Assembly: GCA_036971615.1 (NCBI GenBank)
Contig: JAYKKR010000019.1
Location: forward strand, 558,001 to 622,000
From: Amyloporia xantha
Taxonomy: Eukaryota; Basidiomycota; Agaricomycetes; Polyporales; Adustoporiaceae
Direction: 5' to 3'
Length of the DNA stretch: 64,000 nt
Shown here: positions 1 to 12,650 of the stretch, one piece after another
Numbering within the stretch: position 1 is the first letter of the stretch
Layout of the letters: each line of letters starts with the position of its first letter
The notes under the pieces: generated by a model
Told to the model about the DNA's origin: nothing
The model's database searches: none
Seen by the model: only the letters and a program-made list of their open reading frames with translations
Translations under genes and position numbers: made by a program

Positions 1-626
1 CAACGTCGAACGGGCACATCGGAGGATCCTTCAATGCGACTAAGCAGCTCAGGTTGTGTACCTCAAATGCGCCCATTTCAGCGACAGTCGCTATGCTGCA
101 TGAGGAGAAAAATTCGGGTTTTACAAACTTATATATGCATAATTCCAACGGGTACGTCAATCTACTCCCGCATCGCTGTATGCTTATTTCCTCAATCTAT
201 CACAGCCCTATTGTTTCTAATATAAGCCTGCACTCGGGCCACGAGAGCGGCACAGGAGGCCGCTTCACCGCGTTCATGGGAACTTCAAATAGCCCGTTGG
301 ATATCGCTGTTGTCGATGCTCCCGTGGACCACACGCTCGTCATGACTGCAGACACACGGAACTCGCCTGCTCGGGTCGTGTTGCACAAGACTTACGAAGG
401 TAGCTTCAAACTATCGTCCCCACCCTTCTTCCAACTACCGACAATACAAATTACCGAGGACGTGGACGACCCGGCGGGTTGGGGTCGCAGTAGGAACGTC
501 GCAATGAGCAAGCTCACCGGCGGAGTGGCTGAAGGCTCCGCTCGGTGGCTTCCTGCGGATCGAACGACACCTACCGGTTCGGTCAGAATATCGACATCTA
601 ACTTGGGCTTGGACTTGTCGCTGTAA
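1..626 (+). CDS. DUF7330-like protein, 3' part of a gene that starts before the window
   Basis: The frame is open from base 3 with no start codon, so the 5' end lies outside the window. Coding runs to 151, an intron with GTACGT donor and CACAG acceptor occupies 152-205 (54 bp, a multiple of three, so the frame reads through it), and coding resumes at 206 to a TAA at 624-626. The protein shows repeated short segments of the type T-S-N-x-P-[IL]-x-[AI] (CTSNAPISATV, GTSNSPLDIAV, STSNLGLDLSL). These are typical of the fungal DUF7330 family, a beta-rich domain of unknown function. The family assignment is from memory of this motif; no catalytic residues are visible. Function unknown. Confidence 0.6.
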   Translation, partial: TSNGHIGGSFNATKQLRLCTSNAPISATVAMLHEEKNSGFTNLYMHNSNGYVNLLPHRCMLISSIYHSPIVSNISLHSGHESGTGGRFTAFMGTSNSPLDIAVVDAPVDHTLVMTADTRNSPARVVLHKTYEGSFKLSSPPFFQLPTIQITEDVDDPAGWGRSRNVAMSKLTGGVAEGSARWLPADRTTPTGSVRISTSNLGLDLSL

Positions 627-2968
627 GGTTGCCGAGTAAGAGGTGGGGTAGATTTGTATCCTTCCGTTATAATGGCGTACATGCACTGTCTCCGGTGTGA
701 ATTCAAGTACACGCGTCGTGACTGCGAGATGGTCACTGTAATATGTTATGTATATCTGATCGTCCGTTCTTCAATCACTGCACTGAGAATGCTAACAATG
801 TAAACGTGGGTGTGCAAGGCAACACTTGTCGTTTGCAATTTTCCCGGCCTATAATGTGCAATGTATTACCCATACCCTTATGTCAGTTCGCCATATACTC
901 GTATGATAGTCCGTGTAGTCCACCACTAGGAAGTAATAATTTTGATGAATCGAGTTGTCTCTTCGAGGTTTTGGTCAGCCAAAATAAATTATATTTGGAA
1001 GGAAGGAACGTATCTGGTTTTCAGATATAAGATGTTTTGTCTCCCTGCCGTGTATCCATGCTCTTCGGTATCCGCTGGATAGATTGAAATCGTTCAAAAA
1101 ATCTCTTCTGTACGCTTAGCCTTTGACATCTCGCGGACAGAGCACTCGTCTGCAAGTGACATGTGTTCTGTAACAGCTGTTTGGACTATGGAGCTCCGCG
1201 GCCCGTTGCAGGGAATTCAAGTTGGCACTGTCATTCACGTTTCGAAATGCTATTTCTACGAGTCAGACTTGCATACTATCAGTGGCCCTCTAATGCAACT
1301 TTTTCACGGATTCCCTGCTCCTTCCTCAGCTACATCCCGGAACCTTTCGGAGTTTTGTCTAACGGCAAGCCATGGTTCGAATGTATCCCCTGAGATTTTA
1401 CAGGCGTGGTACATGTTGTGAGGAACGATACCGAGGGTGAACTAGAGTCGCAACAGCAATGCAATTGACAGTCACGGGTGTTGTCACGATCAAATTCGAA
1501 TACCGACACGGCATCCACCAAATATGCATGAGCTCCGACGCGCTAAAGCAGTGATGGGATTCCTAAATTAGTAGAATGTGGCGGATCTGTCACGCTCATT
1601 CTCTCTGGAGCTCGTCTTTCATCTCGTGTATGGGTTCTGATTCCATTCGCATCTCCGGCATACTACCATACGCTAGAAGAATGCAACTAGATACTTCTAC
1701 TAAGTTTTGGGACCAAATAAAGTGGATTGAGAGACTGCCGAGCTCAATCCGTGTTGCAAATCCTGTGATCTGTTGGTTTGCGATTTTTCATTCTCTTACC
1801 GCTTCCGCTTTGCAGAATCTGAGTAGACAGGATTTGAAATAATGCATAAAAGAGTCTTGATCATAAATATCAGAATATTTGGGGAACGGAAAGGTGCTCA
1901 AAACGCAAAATTGCACTACTGTTGCGATTGCATTGCAGGGCCACTGATAGTAGGTAGACATGAAAAACCAGATGTCACAGGATTCAAGAGACGCCCAAAA
2001 TGTGATCACTAGGCGTGAAAGCGCTGGTCGTAGCATGTAACTCTGATCGTTGAGAAGGTCACATTGACAATTGTGGCGCCCTCGTCGCTGCTAGGTCAGT
2101 CAGTCTGCAGAAGGCGCAGTCCCTTATGCGCGGGACTCATCTCTTGCAGACCTGTCCCTATCTCGTAGGATATCTGTGTCTTCGATTCCACAGAAAGATA
2201 ACCTCTGGTCCAGTGATCTGAGGCGTTTTCCAGACAAAGCCGAAGGTGCCGCTCCTTTGTTGCTTTTCTATGTCACTTCAACTGAATGTTCTGTCAGGGA
2301 ATCCGTGACAGATCTGCTGAATGAGGTCAAATAAACTCTAGCACGCACCGCATGGTCACCGTCATGGATGTGAAGAGTACACAAGCAGTAACCTCTGTAC
2401 CCGATACCTTCTAGCATCAGCTACACCGCAGCCAGAGTGAGTAAGGGCCACAAACTGCACCCCCACATGGCCCTGCCCCAAGGCTAGCCGGCGTGCGACG
2501 GTCTTGTGTTCATCCTGCACTTTCAAGACCATACTCAACATTCGAACTCACAACCTTCCTTCCATCTCCATTGCCGGGAACGGGCCCCCGTGCGCGCTCC
2601 TTACCCTGCCTTCGCTGAATAGCATCTTTGATAAGGCCTGTCTCGCACCACGGCTGTCCAACAGTATCGCAGCGTGAAGAGTGGATACGCGGGCAGCCGT
2701 TGCGACGAAGTAGGCACTTCAATACCAATCATGTACGTGCCCTCCTCTGCTGACCCCTCCGACCAGCGATTCCGGGTAACGAAGTTCTCGGCACCTGTCC
2801 TGCTCACGTACTGTAAACCTTGCCTTATCGCCTGCATGCGATACGGTAGGTCAGGAATGGGGCACTAGTTGTCCTTGAGATTAAATACCGTGCTCGCACC
2901 GTGATGGTCTAGTAGGGTTGTCCTTTCGCCCACGCAAACCCTTGTGCAGAGTAGTGTTCCATTCGAAA
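627..2968. other. Intergenic, no supportable gene
   Basis: Short unrelated frames only. The one structure seen is an inverted repeat: 1274-1289 (TACTATCAGTGGCCCT) is matched exactly in reverse complement by 1937-1952, and the match continues imperfectly for about eight more bases. The arms are about 650 bp apart, which could be a decayed transposon remnant. Nothing else is recognised. Confidence 0.4.
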
Positions 2969-4584
2969 ATGCCTAGTCTCACCATCCCTGCGGTCCCGCG
3001 CCATGTCGCGCCTCCCTCGACGAAGGAAAACCGTGAGCATGATATTCCCTCATATGAAATATGTATACTGATCGGGTTTTCCCGATGATGTCACGACCAC
3101 AGTGGACTATGCGGACCTGGCCATCATCGACTTCACCAAAGTACATACCCCTGAGGGACGCGCGGACCTTGCAAAAGAAGTACGCGAGGCCCTTACCGTG
3201 TATGGCTTTTTCTACGTCGTCAACCACGGATACACCCAGCAGCAGGTGAGCTGCGCGGCGGCATACCTGCCCAACGTGTGCTGACCGGAGGGTGACGGAG
3301 AATGACCGCATATTTGATATGGCGGATGTGCCCTTCCACAGTGTCCCTGACGATGAAAAGAAGATGTATGCGGCCGATATGAAGGGGGCGGGCTCCTACC
3401 AGGGATACAAGATGAAATCACTTTGGGTCAGTCAGCAAGCATTCAGTGACGTGTATGATAGTCTCACTTGGAAAATTGGCACTGCAGCACATCGATTCAG
3501 GCGTTCAGGACCAGATCGAACACTACAATAGTGCGTGAGCCGGAAATCGTTGTCGTACATGGCCTCATTTTTCATCTCAATATAGTCAACCATGACGTTA
3601 CGAGGAAGCATCACCCGAAGGCTGTTGAACCCCTGCTACCAGAGATTGAAGCTTTCATTCGTTTCAACCATTTCGAGGTCCTCAACCCTATCCTCCGGTG
3701 ACTTCTACCAGACGTATACCCTTCTTCGCACACCTAACCGTGGCGTCATCAGGCTTTTGGCGATTTGTATGGAACTGCCTGAAGAGACTTTTGTTAATCA
3801 GCATGACTTTGACGCAAAGGGCGAGTCCTACGGTGCGTACTTGGGCATGACGTTAGCACATGGCGTATTGAAATAATGCTGTGCATTAGTCCGGTTCACC
3901 AGATAGTAAGTCTGCGCGCTGACAGGTGATGATAACTCGAGCTCACCGGTCCCTCAGCTATCCTCGATCGGAAGATGACGAGCAGAAAACCAAGAACGTG
4001 TGGATGAAGGGACATACCGGTACTACATCCGCGCCTGTCGGCAGTATATAATGTCTGACCGATTGCATCAGATATTGGAAGCGTGACCGTCCTCTGGAGC
4101 CAGCCCATTTCTGCTCTGCAGATTCTCTGTAAAGACGGCAAATGGCGCTGGATTAAGCATATCGACAATGCCCTTGTACGCTGTTTGCATCTCCGCAACG
4201 TCGCCACTTCTGATGCACACTGACTGCTGGTTGTGTCGGCAGGTGATAAACGCTGGAGATGCTATGGAATTCCTCTCTGGCGGGTTCTACACGGGCACAA
4301 TCCATCGCGTTGTCCAGCCCCCGCAAGACCAGCGTGGGCTGACGCGTCTCGGAGTGTTCTACTTCGCCATGCCGCACGATGATGTGAAGCTCGTGCCCCA
4401 TGTGGAGAGCCCTGTGCTTCAGAGGCACGGTGTGAAGCGGCGGTGTGATGACGCTGACGCGCCCACGATGCAGAGCTGGCGGCAGGGCCGTGTCAAGGGC
4501 TACGGATTGATACAGCTGAAGAAGAGGGAGGACGGTCATGAGGAGGAGTTCGTTGACGGGCTCGTTGTCAAGCATTACAACTAG
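2969..4584 (+). CDS. 2-oxoglutarate/Fe(II)-dependent oxygenase, isopenicillin-N-synthase-like fold
   Basis: Ten exons: 2969-3032, 3103-3245, 3301-3426, 3488-3530, 3586-3697, 3753-3832, 3890-3905, 3958-4019, 4072-4175 and 4243-4584. All introns are 52-70 bp GT-AG and the phases close, giving 363 aa. The N-terminal DIOX_N region carries the motif GFFYVVNHG. The double-stranded beta-helix has the iron ligands H214-T-D216 (in KGHTDIG) and H271 (in GTIHRVV), followed by R285, the expected co-substrate contact. It should therefore couple oxidation of a small substrate to decarboxylation of 2-oxoglutarate in the cytosol; the substrate cannot be told. Exon 7 is only 16 bp long. No frameshift or missing ligand is seen, so it looks functional. 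It could equally be annotated as clavaminate-synthase-like. Confidence 0.88.
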
Positions 4585-6006
4585 GCTCTTGCTAACCCAG
4601 TATTGAGTGTCGTCCGCCAGCTGTTCGAATCCTATGAGGGTGATGATTTGTACTTATACATAGCATGTCAGACCAAAATCTTCCTGCAGAAAATACACAG
4701 GTGAAGCTCAATGTCCAGCAGGTTTCAGAACGATAATTTCGAGTAAGACTTGCAAATATGAGACGACTTGGAGGTTAACTTACGTCAGCTATCGCATGAG
4801 CGCGTGACTTCATCCCGTCGCGTCGCGTCGCGTCCTGTCGCGTCCTCCGTCGAATTTAGTTTGCTTGCTCTCTTGAATACCCGCTGCCTGCTCGAATTAC
4901 ACATGCCGTGCTCTGCTCTGGCAAAGTCGCACTATCGGACTCTTCTTGTCTTCTCTTTACGCTGTTATGATCCCCTACTAAGGCCAGCTACACCGTCCTA
5001 AAGTGCTATTTTCGACGATCCGACGCAGGAACATGCTGGTAGAGAATGCCCAGTGGTGTACGTTTAATTGATGCATGTATATCTCATTCAATAGCTCCTG
5101 AGAAGTACACTCAAGTGCTATCTCCGCAACCTGACTATGGAACCCCCTTTGATGACTGTATGCGCGACCCGGAAGATCTTGGGCGCCAGATCGCAGATTT
5201 GCAAAAATTGCACTGAATCTGGATGACGATCAGCGCGTTTCGTCTATGGTGTGGACACTGCGCCTTGCTGGAAAATCCCCGTGCAAGTTCTCAGCACATC
5301 TAACAGGCGTCCCAGGATGTTCGTAAGTATATGCGACTCTACGTTTTCCTCCAAACTGCAGCGGCGCTAGGTGGGTCTACTTATGGCCTGATTCAGAGCG
5401 ATATGAATGTTGTTCCAGAACATGAGAAGAAATGTAGTCGCAATCCAGGGGAAAGATGGGGATATTCGAGTGGAGGTAGAAACTATGCATGTCGTGAGTC
5501 TGATATCTTCTTCTTGAGTTGTACTCCGCTCACACCAAGGAGTCTGAACATGTAAAGTTTTGGTCAATATTCAACGGAGGACGTCCAGTCTGAGCTTACC
5601 CTATCATGCCAACGCGGCCTGCCGCTTACTCACGCCTCAAGCTCGCTCCTACTACCCCTGCGCAAAGACAGTGTCCTTATACCCTGTCAAGTATTCCTGC
5701 TCATGGCAGCTGTAGAACGGGAACACGACGAGGAGCTGGTGTGCCGTGCAGAGATGACTGAAAGCATTGATCGACTGCGATCGGTGCGGCCGGGCCGCTT
5801 CGATTCTGCTCTATTCACGACGTCATCTTGCCCTGGGTCGATTACCTGATCACTTCCCTCGGTCGATTACTTGATTCACATTCCATCGGTGGACTACAGT
5901 CTGCTTATTACCTTGACACTTACCGGTTACTGGCTGTCCCCCCGACCGGACTGGCTCATATTCGCCTCGTAGCCGCTAGCTGTTTTATCTGTTGATTATC
6001 GATCTC
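4585..6006. other. Intergenic, no gene seen
   Basis: No long frame or recognisable domain. A short GTCGC-type tandem stretch lies at about 4818-4845. The last part is the 5' region of the flavoprotein gene. Confidence 0.4.
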
Positions 6007-7313
6007 ATGTCTTCCGACTCCCTGCAACGCCATATTGTCATCATCGGAGGGGGAATCATAGGATGTACAACAGCATACTACCTGTGCTCTCACCCTAGTT
6101 TTGCGACATCCAACACGAAAGTTACGCTCCTCGAAGCCTCGATCCACGGTGCTGCACAAGGTGCCTCCGGCAAGGCAGGCGGCCTAGTCGCAAAGTGGGC
6201 GTACCCGAAGGAACTGGTCAACGTCTCATTCCAGGAGCACGTCCGCCTCGCACAGGAGCACAACGGCACACAGCGCTGGGGGTGGCGCTTTGTGGGCTGC
6301 GGGAGCTGGGAGGGACGCGGAGAGCCTGTCACGGAGGGCGCTGGCACGGGTGTGGGTGCAGGCGGGGAGCGCAAGAGCCTGGAAAAGACGAACGGTCTGG
6401 ATGGCGACTGGAACTCGAAGAAGCGCGCTGAGACCGGCCTACCGGACGACCTGAACTGGGTAAAGGCGGAGCTCACGGACGGCTACTCGCCCATGTCCCC
6501 TGCGGGCGCGACGGCGCAAGTCCACCCCTACCTCTTCACCACTAGCATGCTCGAACTCGCCAAAGAGAAGGGCCTCGAGTTCATCCCCGGCAGAGCGACC
6601 GCCATCCAGATTGACAAGGCCTTGGGCAGCGTGAGCGGCGTCACATACATCGAGCCCGGGGCCGCCAGCAGCGGCGCGACACACACCATCTCTGCGACAC
6701 ACGTCGTACTCGCCGCCGGCGCCTGGTCACCCAAGGTCCTTCCAGCCCTCCCTATTGCTGGCACGCGCGCGCACAGCATCACGATTCACCCGCGGTCAGG
6801 TGTCCCCATAGCGCCGTACGTGCTCTTCACCGAGATCCTCCTGCCATCCGCTGTGCCGCAGCAGGTGAGCCCCGAGATCTACGCACGGCCGGACAATGAA
6901 GTGTACTGCTGCGGGCCCGGGGACAGCTCACGCGTGCCGGAGACGGTGGACGATGTCGAGGTCGACGCGGAGGCTTGCGAGAGCATCCGCGCGCACGTCG
7001 CGAGCATCTCGCCGGAGCTGCGGGAGGGGACAGTGGATAAACGGCAGGCGTGCTTTTTGCCTGTGGTGAGCTCAGGAGGAGGGCCCATCGTTGGCGAGGC
7101 GTCGTCTATTGCGAAGGGCCTGGTCATTGCGACAGGACATACGTGCTGGGTAGGATGTCTTTAATCGTTCGTGAGCGGCAGACTGACCTTGCTATGCATT
7201 GGTAGGGAATTTGTAACGCGCCCGGTACGGCAAAAGCGATCGCAGAGCTGGTGATGGAGGGAAAAATCCGCTGTGCGAATTTGCAGAAGCTGCAGCCCGG
7301 CCGCTTCCTGTGA
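6007..7313 (+). CDS. FAD-dependent oxidoreductase of the D-amino-acid-oxidase fold (TDA3-like)
   Basis: Two exons, 6007-7149 and 7206-7313, with a 56 bp intron, encode 416 aa. The start is the ATG whose product begins MSSDSLQ. An N-terminal dinucleotide-binding signature IVIIGGGIIG (glycines 14, 15, 16 and 19) is followed by an acidic beta-strand end (LLEAS) and the GKAGG loop typical of DAO proteins. The C-terminus after the splice reads TCWGICNAPGTAKAIAEL, the usual second FAD-contact helix, which supports the intron. The mid-region segment about residues 105-150 is glycine- and charge-rich and probably a surface insertion. The family oxidises amines or amino-acid-like substrates; fungal relatives include yeast Tda3, whose substrate is unclear. 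Substrate not predictable. Confidence 0.85.
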
Positions 7314-8201
7314 CTAAAATTCTTCACAAAGATTTCGAGACGGGCCGACCATAAATACCTTGTTGGGACATCGCCGAACAAAATGCACATCCTGATTAGG
7401 GTCGAGTTTCGACTCATGATATGACTGCCGGATAAGCATGACTTCTCTATGCCTTCTCTGCGGTGGAAGATTCCACAAGGTGGGCACTGGGTCAGTCTGG
7501 GTGACAGCTGCGAAACCGTTTCACCTTCTAAACGATGAGCCTTTGGCCCGTGGAATTTAAATGAATAAAAAAGAGTTTTACCTCTGGCGGGTTCGGCGTG
7601 AACAGAATGGTTAAGATTTCTCGGTTAATTTTAATAACGGTGAAAATGCAGACCAGAGTGCGTACGTAGCGATAGATCCCTTATTGCGCCTACACACTCA
7701 TTATACTTGTCGTTTTTTACCGTGTGGCTCATTGGCCTTTCCTGTGTTTCAGCCTCCTCGATCCCATTTGCTTCCGTCATTCTCCGGCAACTCAGATCGT
7801 CAATCTCCACATCTATCCTTTTTCAGAGCGGACGTTGCTAGGGCGAAAGTACCAAAAGCGTCTTGGACACATTCATGACACACAGTTGACATACCAACCA
7901 CCTAATCGCTGAAAACGTGTTTCTGATACACTGAACTCAGCATGGCAGTCTAACGTGGTGCGCGAACGAGAGTGAATTGGTCCGAGTAAGTAACTGTAAC
8001 GAGAGCGAGGGGTATACGACGGGCGGGAACGTATACACATAGCAGGCAGCGTCCGGTGTTCGTAGGGCATTAGAGCGAACGAGCGCGGGGAGTACACTAG
8101 TGACTAGTCAGTATCGGGATCTCATTTTCCAAGTCCGGGTGTGCGGTATTAGTCGGTAATCATGCGTTAGTCCACGTCGCCATCATCCCATACACGTACT
8201 T
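7314..8201. other. Intergenic, convergent 3' regions
   Basis: This lies between the 3' end of the flavoprotein gene and the 3' end of the minus-strand Clp1-like gene. No supported gene. Confidence 0.4.
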
Positions 8202-9327
8202 TTACGTCGCCCCCGCCGCCATCGCAGCCGCATGCTGACGCCCGCGTATGCGCCGCGCCTCCGCAGTGACGTTCCACGCGGTGCGCACCACGTCCACGAG
8301 CGCCGCATCCGCCGGCGCGAGCGCGAGCACGTTCCCCCACAGCCCCCCGTTCAGCGCCGCGTACGCCTGCAGCTCCGCGTCCGTGCAGCCGCGCGCCATC
8401 GCGTCGGCCATCGCTGCCGCCGCGGGAAACTCCTCAATCACAGACACGGGCAGGAGACTTGCTGCGAGGGAGGGTGGGCCGGCTGGGGTCGTGGACGTGC
8501 GGGGGGAGCGGCCACGCCGGAGGGGGGTCGGGGGAGGGCGGTGGAGGCGGAGAGCGTAGAGGAGGAGAAGCGGGACCGATGGCGGGTGCGGGACGCGCAG
8601 GGGAAGCGCGGGAAGCACGACGGCCTGTGCATGCCTGGTGTCATCCCAGAAGGGCACGGGGAGCGTCGACCCAGGCGCGGAGATATCTGCAGAGAAAAGG
8701 CCGATATCTTTGGTGAATGTCTGTGCGTAGAGGTCGGCGTTGATGGGCAGAGCGAGCGGGGGCGGGGGAAGTGTGGAGGTGCACGCGTTGGGGCTGGAAG
8801 CAGTAGGATGCGAGTCGAGGGGAACGAGGGTGTGCGTTGGCATGTGTGCGTCACGTAGGACGGGCATGTGGACCGTTGCGGGGATGGTGCCGTCGGGCTG
8901 CAGGAGGACGGTGGTCTTTGCGACGTTGAATTCGCGGCATAAGGCCCTGTCACACTCGCGGTCAGTAGGGACGCAAAGCGGCGCCGTGACAGCTGCGTGA
9001 GCGTACTCGTAGGGGTCATTAAAGGGCGAAGCGAGCACGCACGGCAAGGCGGTGGGGGACGTGCCGGTCTTGCGGTCTTCTGGCTCGTCGTCCGGTAGAT
9101 GACGCGGTCTCGCTGGGTGCAGGCTCCACGGCGGCGGGCGGAGGGGGCGCAGCTGCAGGTCGGGCGAGTGTGGGCGCAGGGGACGGTGCATCGACTATTA
9201 TTCGCGCCAGCGAGCCGACACCGACGAGCCTGAGATCAGCCGCGTTATTAAGCTCGTGTGCGGCGTTGAGCGTGTCTGCAAACGCTGAAATGTCACGGCC
9301 GCATCTGAGCACAGACGACACTAGCAC
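8202..9327 (-). CDS. Divergent Clp1-like protein (clampless-1 family)
   Basis: The secure part is the frame from 9191 down to the stop at 8202. Its middle has the pattern ALPLRVPHPPSVPLLLLYAL, matching VPLSIPDPASFPHLSLYIYT in the Clp1-like gene at 20.5-21.6 kb. Its end has GLWGNVLAL...VRTAWNV, matching GLWQNVSAL...DLSWEV. Both marks are characteristic of basidiomycete Clp1 proteins, which act in clamp-cell and dikaryon development. The N-terminus is unresolved: an ATG at 9327 opens a second frame (MLVSSVLRCG...) that overlaps this one between 9019 and 9191, so either a small intron or a frameshift joins them. Codon use is very GC-rich and proline/alanine-rich, unlike the neighbour at 6-7 kb. 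A decaying paralog is possible. Confidence 0.5.
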
Positions 9328-11497
9328 GGCTGGGCACTCACTGTCACGGTCGTGCCTCCGTCAATCGAGCAGGGGGAAGAAATCCAAAAAGTCAGAGCCC
9401 GAAACTAGCAGCACACCATATCTCAGTCACCCTTCCCGCACGGACGGTGTCGTGGTGGGGGTACGGGACCAAGTACGTATATGCACCAGTGGACGCATCG
9501 AGCCGCTGTGGCGCGCAGCCTGATTGAGGACGGTACCGCAGCCGCGGTGACGGACCCAGATCGCCAAACTCAGCGGCCATGAGGCGGGTGTTTCCTCTGA
9601 CCTGCAAAAGGGTCCGTCACTGGACACCAGCTGGGAACGCTGGGTGCTCAATGTGGACGTGACTCAGGACAGCCCTTCTCGCCTGCACGCTAGCTCAGTG
9701 GTACTGGCCCGGCCGACGCACGACCGCAACAGTCTCACCCTCGCTGCTGTGCTGATACATACGTGGAAGCTGATATATGATAGCAGACACTGTGGTCGGC
9801 GAAGAAGCAGGGCGGGACATCTGCGGGAGGCCCGTTTCCTGATTCATCTGCTACTATTGTTCGTCTCAGGACAACTTGATGACTTTGAAATTAGCCATGA
9901 TGGACTGTCATTCTACCATCTTCTCAGATGGCCAGGCTCGAAGTCGGTATCTCACTTGTCAATTCCGGATTATCACGGGCCCGACTAATGACCTTTAGGT
10001 GTCAACCGCGCCGTACCAGGCAACGGCAACTCTCGTTCGACAGTAAAGGCATCGCGCCCCCCCCTCTAATGGTCGCATTTGGGCCTTTGATGCTTGCAGG
10101 AGAACGATCCGATGGGGATCAGATCGTCCAATATGACTGCATCCGCCTCTGGTGAGACACGCCGCCCACACCTCCTTGTAATAGCCCTTACGCACGCAGT
10201 CAGCGCACCATCACGTACCTCGTTCTTCTGAATTCCCAGCCGGGAGAAGAGCCACCCCCTGATAGATTAGGAACCCCTTCTCTTGCGCATGCCTTGCGCG
10301 GCCTATCGCCGCCCGCCCATCTGCTGCGACGGCGTCCGACATCCACTGTGGCCTCTCGTGCGAACAGATTCGCGCTGATGTACGTACGCATGCTGTGTTG
10401 AGCTGAAGGGGTTGACGAGTGCGCTGATCGATCGCCCGCGAATTCGGAGCCTAGACAGTGCTTCGGATATGAATTTGTATGATCGAGGGCGGCTCTCCTT
10501 CCGGTCAATTCCAGGACACGCGCACAGATCTCTATCGGAACCCCATCGTCATCTGTTGCTGATGCTGACTTCTGAGTTGCTATGCAGTGTAGGATGTCAG
10601 GACTGGCCAGTCCCATAGAAGTTTCATTCCCAACAGTTACTCGTTCAGATCTCAGACTTCGCCGCCTCGTGCTCGAGATTCGGATTTCGGATTTTAGGCA
10701 CTTAGCCCTCGGCGAAAGGCCCAGATTCGAACCCCGTAAAATTACTAGTGTCTCGGAAAAGCCAGTCTGCTTATCAGCATCATGGCGCGCTGAATTCATG
10801 TTCAGTAAGGAAGGGAAGGCTCATGAGGGTGGAACTGCTGCAGTCACCAGTGTCAGTATTGTTCGGCGCTATCCGAAGCTTTGGTACGGAACCGTGGCCG
10901 GCAGCCCATCCGGCTACGCTAGGGTTGGTGGTATGTCATACAATCCGGCTCTAGTGGGGTCAGACCATCGGAGATGCGTTTCGGGCAGGCTGTTCCCCAC
11001 AGTTGTGCCTTCTGGATCGAACATTAGCAGTTTTGAGGTCTGTGTACCGTCGTCGTCCAAGTCGGGCGGCGTACATAGGCCAAGACCGGTAGGTGCTACC
11101 AGCCCATGGGCAGCCGCTGAAAGTCGCCGGCGGTCGACGGTCAGTGGTGGTCGGTGCAAGCCAGTCGATGGAGGTCGTCAGCAGACGGCAGCAGTCCGCG
11201 AACCACAGAACTCAAATGTAGGACTCGATTAGACTCGAAGATTTGTTTATCCAACTTGATTGTCGCTTCTTCAGCCAGAGTCGGGCATCAAGCTAGGCTA
11301 CCGACGCTAACTCTTACCACTACTGCATACTTAGCAGGTAGTAAGGAGAACGAAGCCACTCATCTAAACTGGAGATTGATAATGTTACGACATTCACCGT
11401 TCTTCTGTGGAGGTCACCGGCGTACGGAGGAACACTGATGCTGGCAGCCAGCGTATTCCATTCCAAGGACGTCGTCCGTCAGCCCGTGTATTCCATG
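9328..11497. other. Intergenic, no supportable gene
   Basis: Several frames of 60-216 codons exist, but none shows a domain, conserved pattern or splice-consistent structure. A short stretch near 10725 looks like a tRNA T-loop but lacks pairing stems. Confidence 0.35.
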
Positions 11498-12504
11498 TCA
11501 TGCATCAGTGTCTACGTCGGGTGTTCCCATGGGGTTCTTCCAAAAGTCTAGGCGACGCTTGTATCGCTCAATTGCCCTACGTACAACATCCAACGCGTCC
11601 TCCCTTCCCTTACGCCAGTTCGCCGCATGCTCTTGTACGAACCTTTCAGGATCATTGATGTAGTTGGCCACTAGCCAATCACTATTGTTAAAGCGAAAAC
11701 TGTCTTTTGAGGTTTTGATCAGCTATATGTGAAAACAATAATCGAAAGGTGGGAACGTACCGGGCTTATAGAAAGACATGCACCTGCTCAGTTCGTGCAG
11801 CTCTTTGCACCAGAAGAAGGTTTGCGGTACAAGATCAGGCAGTATTTCTTCAGGCTTGACTCTATCGCAGTCTAAGCAAGGATGATCGGTCGTTGCTTGG
11901 CCCAAGTTGACAATCCACGGTTTATTCTCCAGAAAGCATACATTTGAATGGTCGTAAGTGTCACCGTGCTCAACGCCGGCCTGATGAAGCTTGTGGAAAG
12001 CTCGCATGATTTCTATCCTAGATGAGAGGATATACACACATCAGTATCATGAGAATTCGCAGCTTAGTGAAACAGAACAAACTTTTGGCTTGGCAGTGCA
12101 TGCCGCAACTTGAACGGTTTCTTCATCGGGTCCCCATAATCCGCTAAGACTAAGCATAAGACATGTTCGTCTCCTATTATGCGCTCAAATAGCCCGAAAC
12201 AACGGGGTACGATATCGCCTTGAAGCTTCCTCAGGTGCTCGTATATTTCGAACTCCTTCTCCACTGCCAATGGCTGACTAGTATCTTCGCAATGTTCGCA
12301 TTTGTCCAGCACAGAGGTCATCACCTTGCAGACTACAGGAACGACCTTTTCGCCTGCAGATGACTCCATGGTAGCGCGATACATCATCGACTCTTGCCTC
12401 TCGTCTAGGTAAGCATTGCTGTCCAGAGTGCATAATGTAAGATGTTTGGCGGGGTCATGTACTTGCACAAATTGCCGGAAGTCGTCGATGGACAGCAGTG
12501 CCAT
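11498..12504 (-). pseudogene. Kinase-like (PKL) gene copy 1, frameshifted in its last exon
   Basis: Same three-exon structure as the intact copy at 46.7 kb: exons 12083-12504, 11761-12017 and about 11498-11722, with introns of 65 and 38 bp. Exons 1 and 2 are open, with K in VVPVVCKVM, the catalytic-loop-like VEHGDTYDHSN and WIVNLGQ. At the start of exon 3 one extra base in an A-run (four where the other copies have three, at about 11705-11709) shifts the frame and gives a stop within a dozen codons. The rest of exon 3 is still recognisable downstream in the other frame. The coding start at 12504 abuts a duplicated SLX1 5' segment. A truncated product of about 235 aa remains possible. Confidence 0.75.
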
Positions 12505-12650
12505 ACGGAGGAGTCAGGACCCCGAACGACTTGACGCCCAACCGCAGTGGCTGCCCCCCGGCGTCTCTGTCGAGAAGGGGCTGCTCAATATTCATTGCTG
12601 GTCCGAGACTAACAGGATCTATCTATGCTTGATCTCCTTTAGGAGCGTAT
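12502..12650 (+). repeat. Duplicated SLX1 upstream segment, left of the retroelement
   Basis: This segment matches, in reverse complement, the SLX1 5' flank ending at 44099, beginning at the shared word CATACGGAGGA. It is interrupted at 12650 by the Ngaro-type element and resumes at 19886. The match is of the order of 85-90 percent by eye. Confidence 0.8.

Noticed and set aside
10711..10740. TTCGAA-containing stretch resembling a tRNA T-loop
   Set aside because: The flanking bases cannot form the T-stem, and no acceptor or anticodon arm is present at the right distance.
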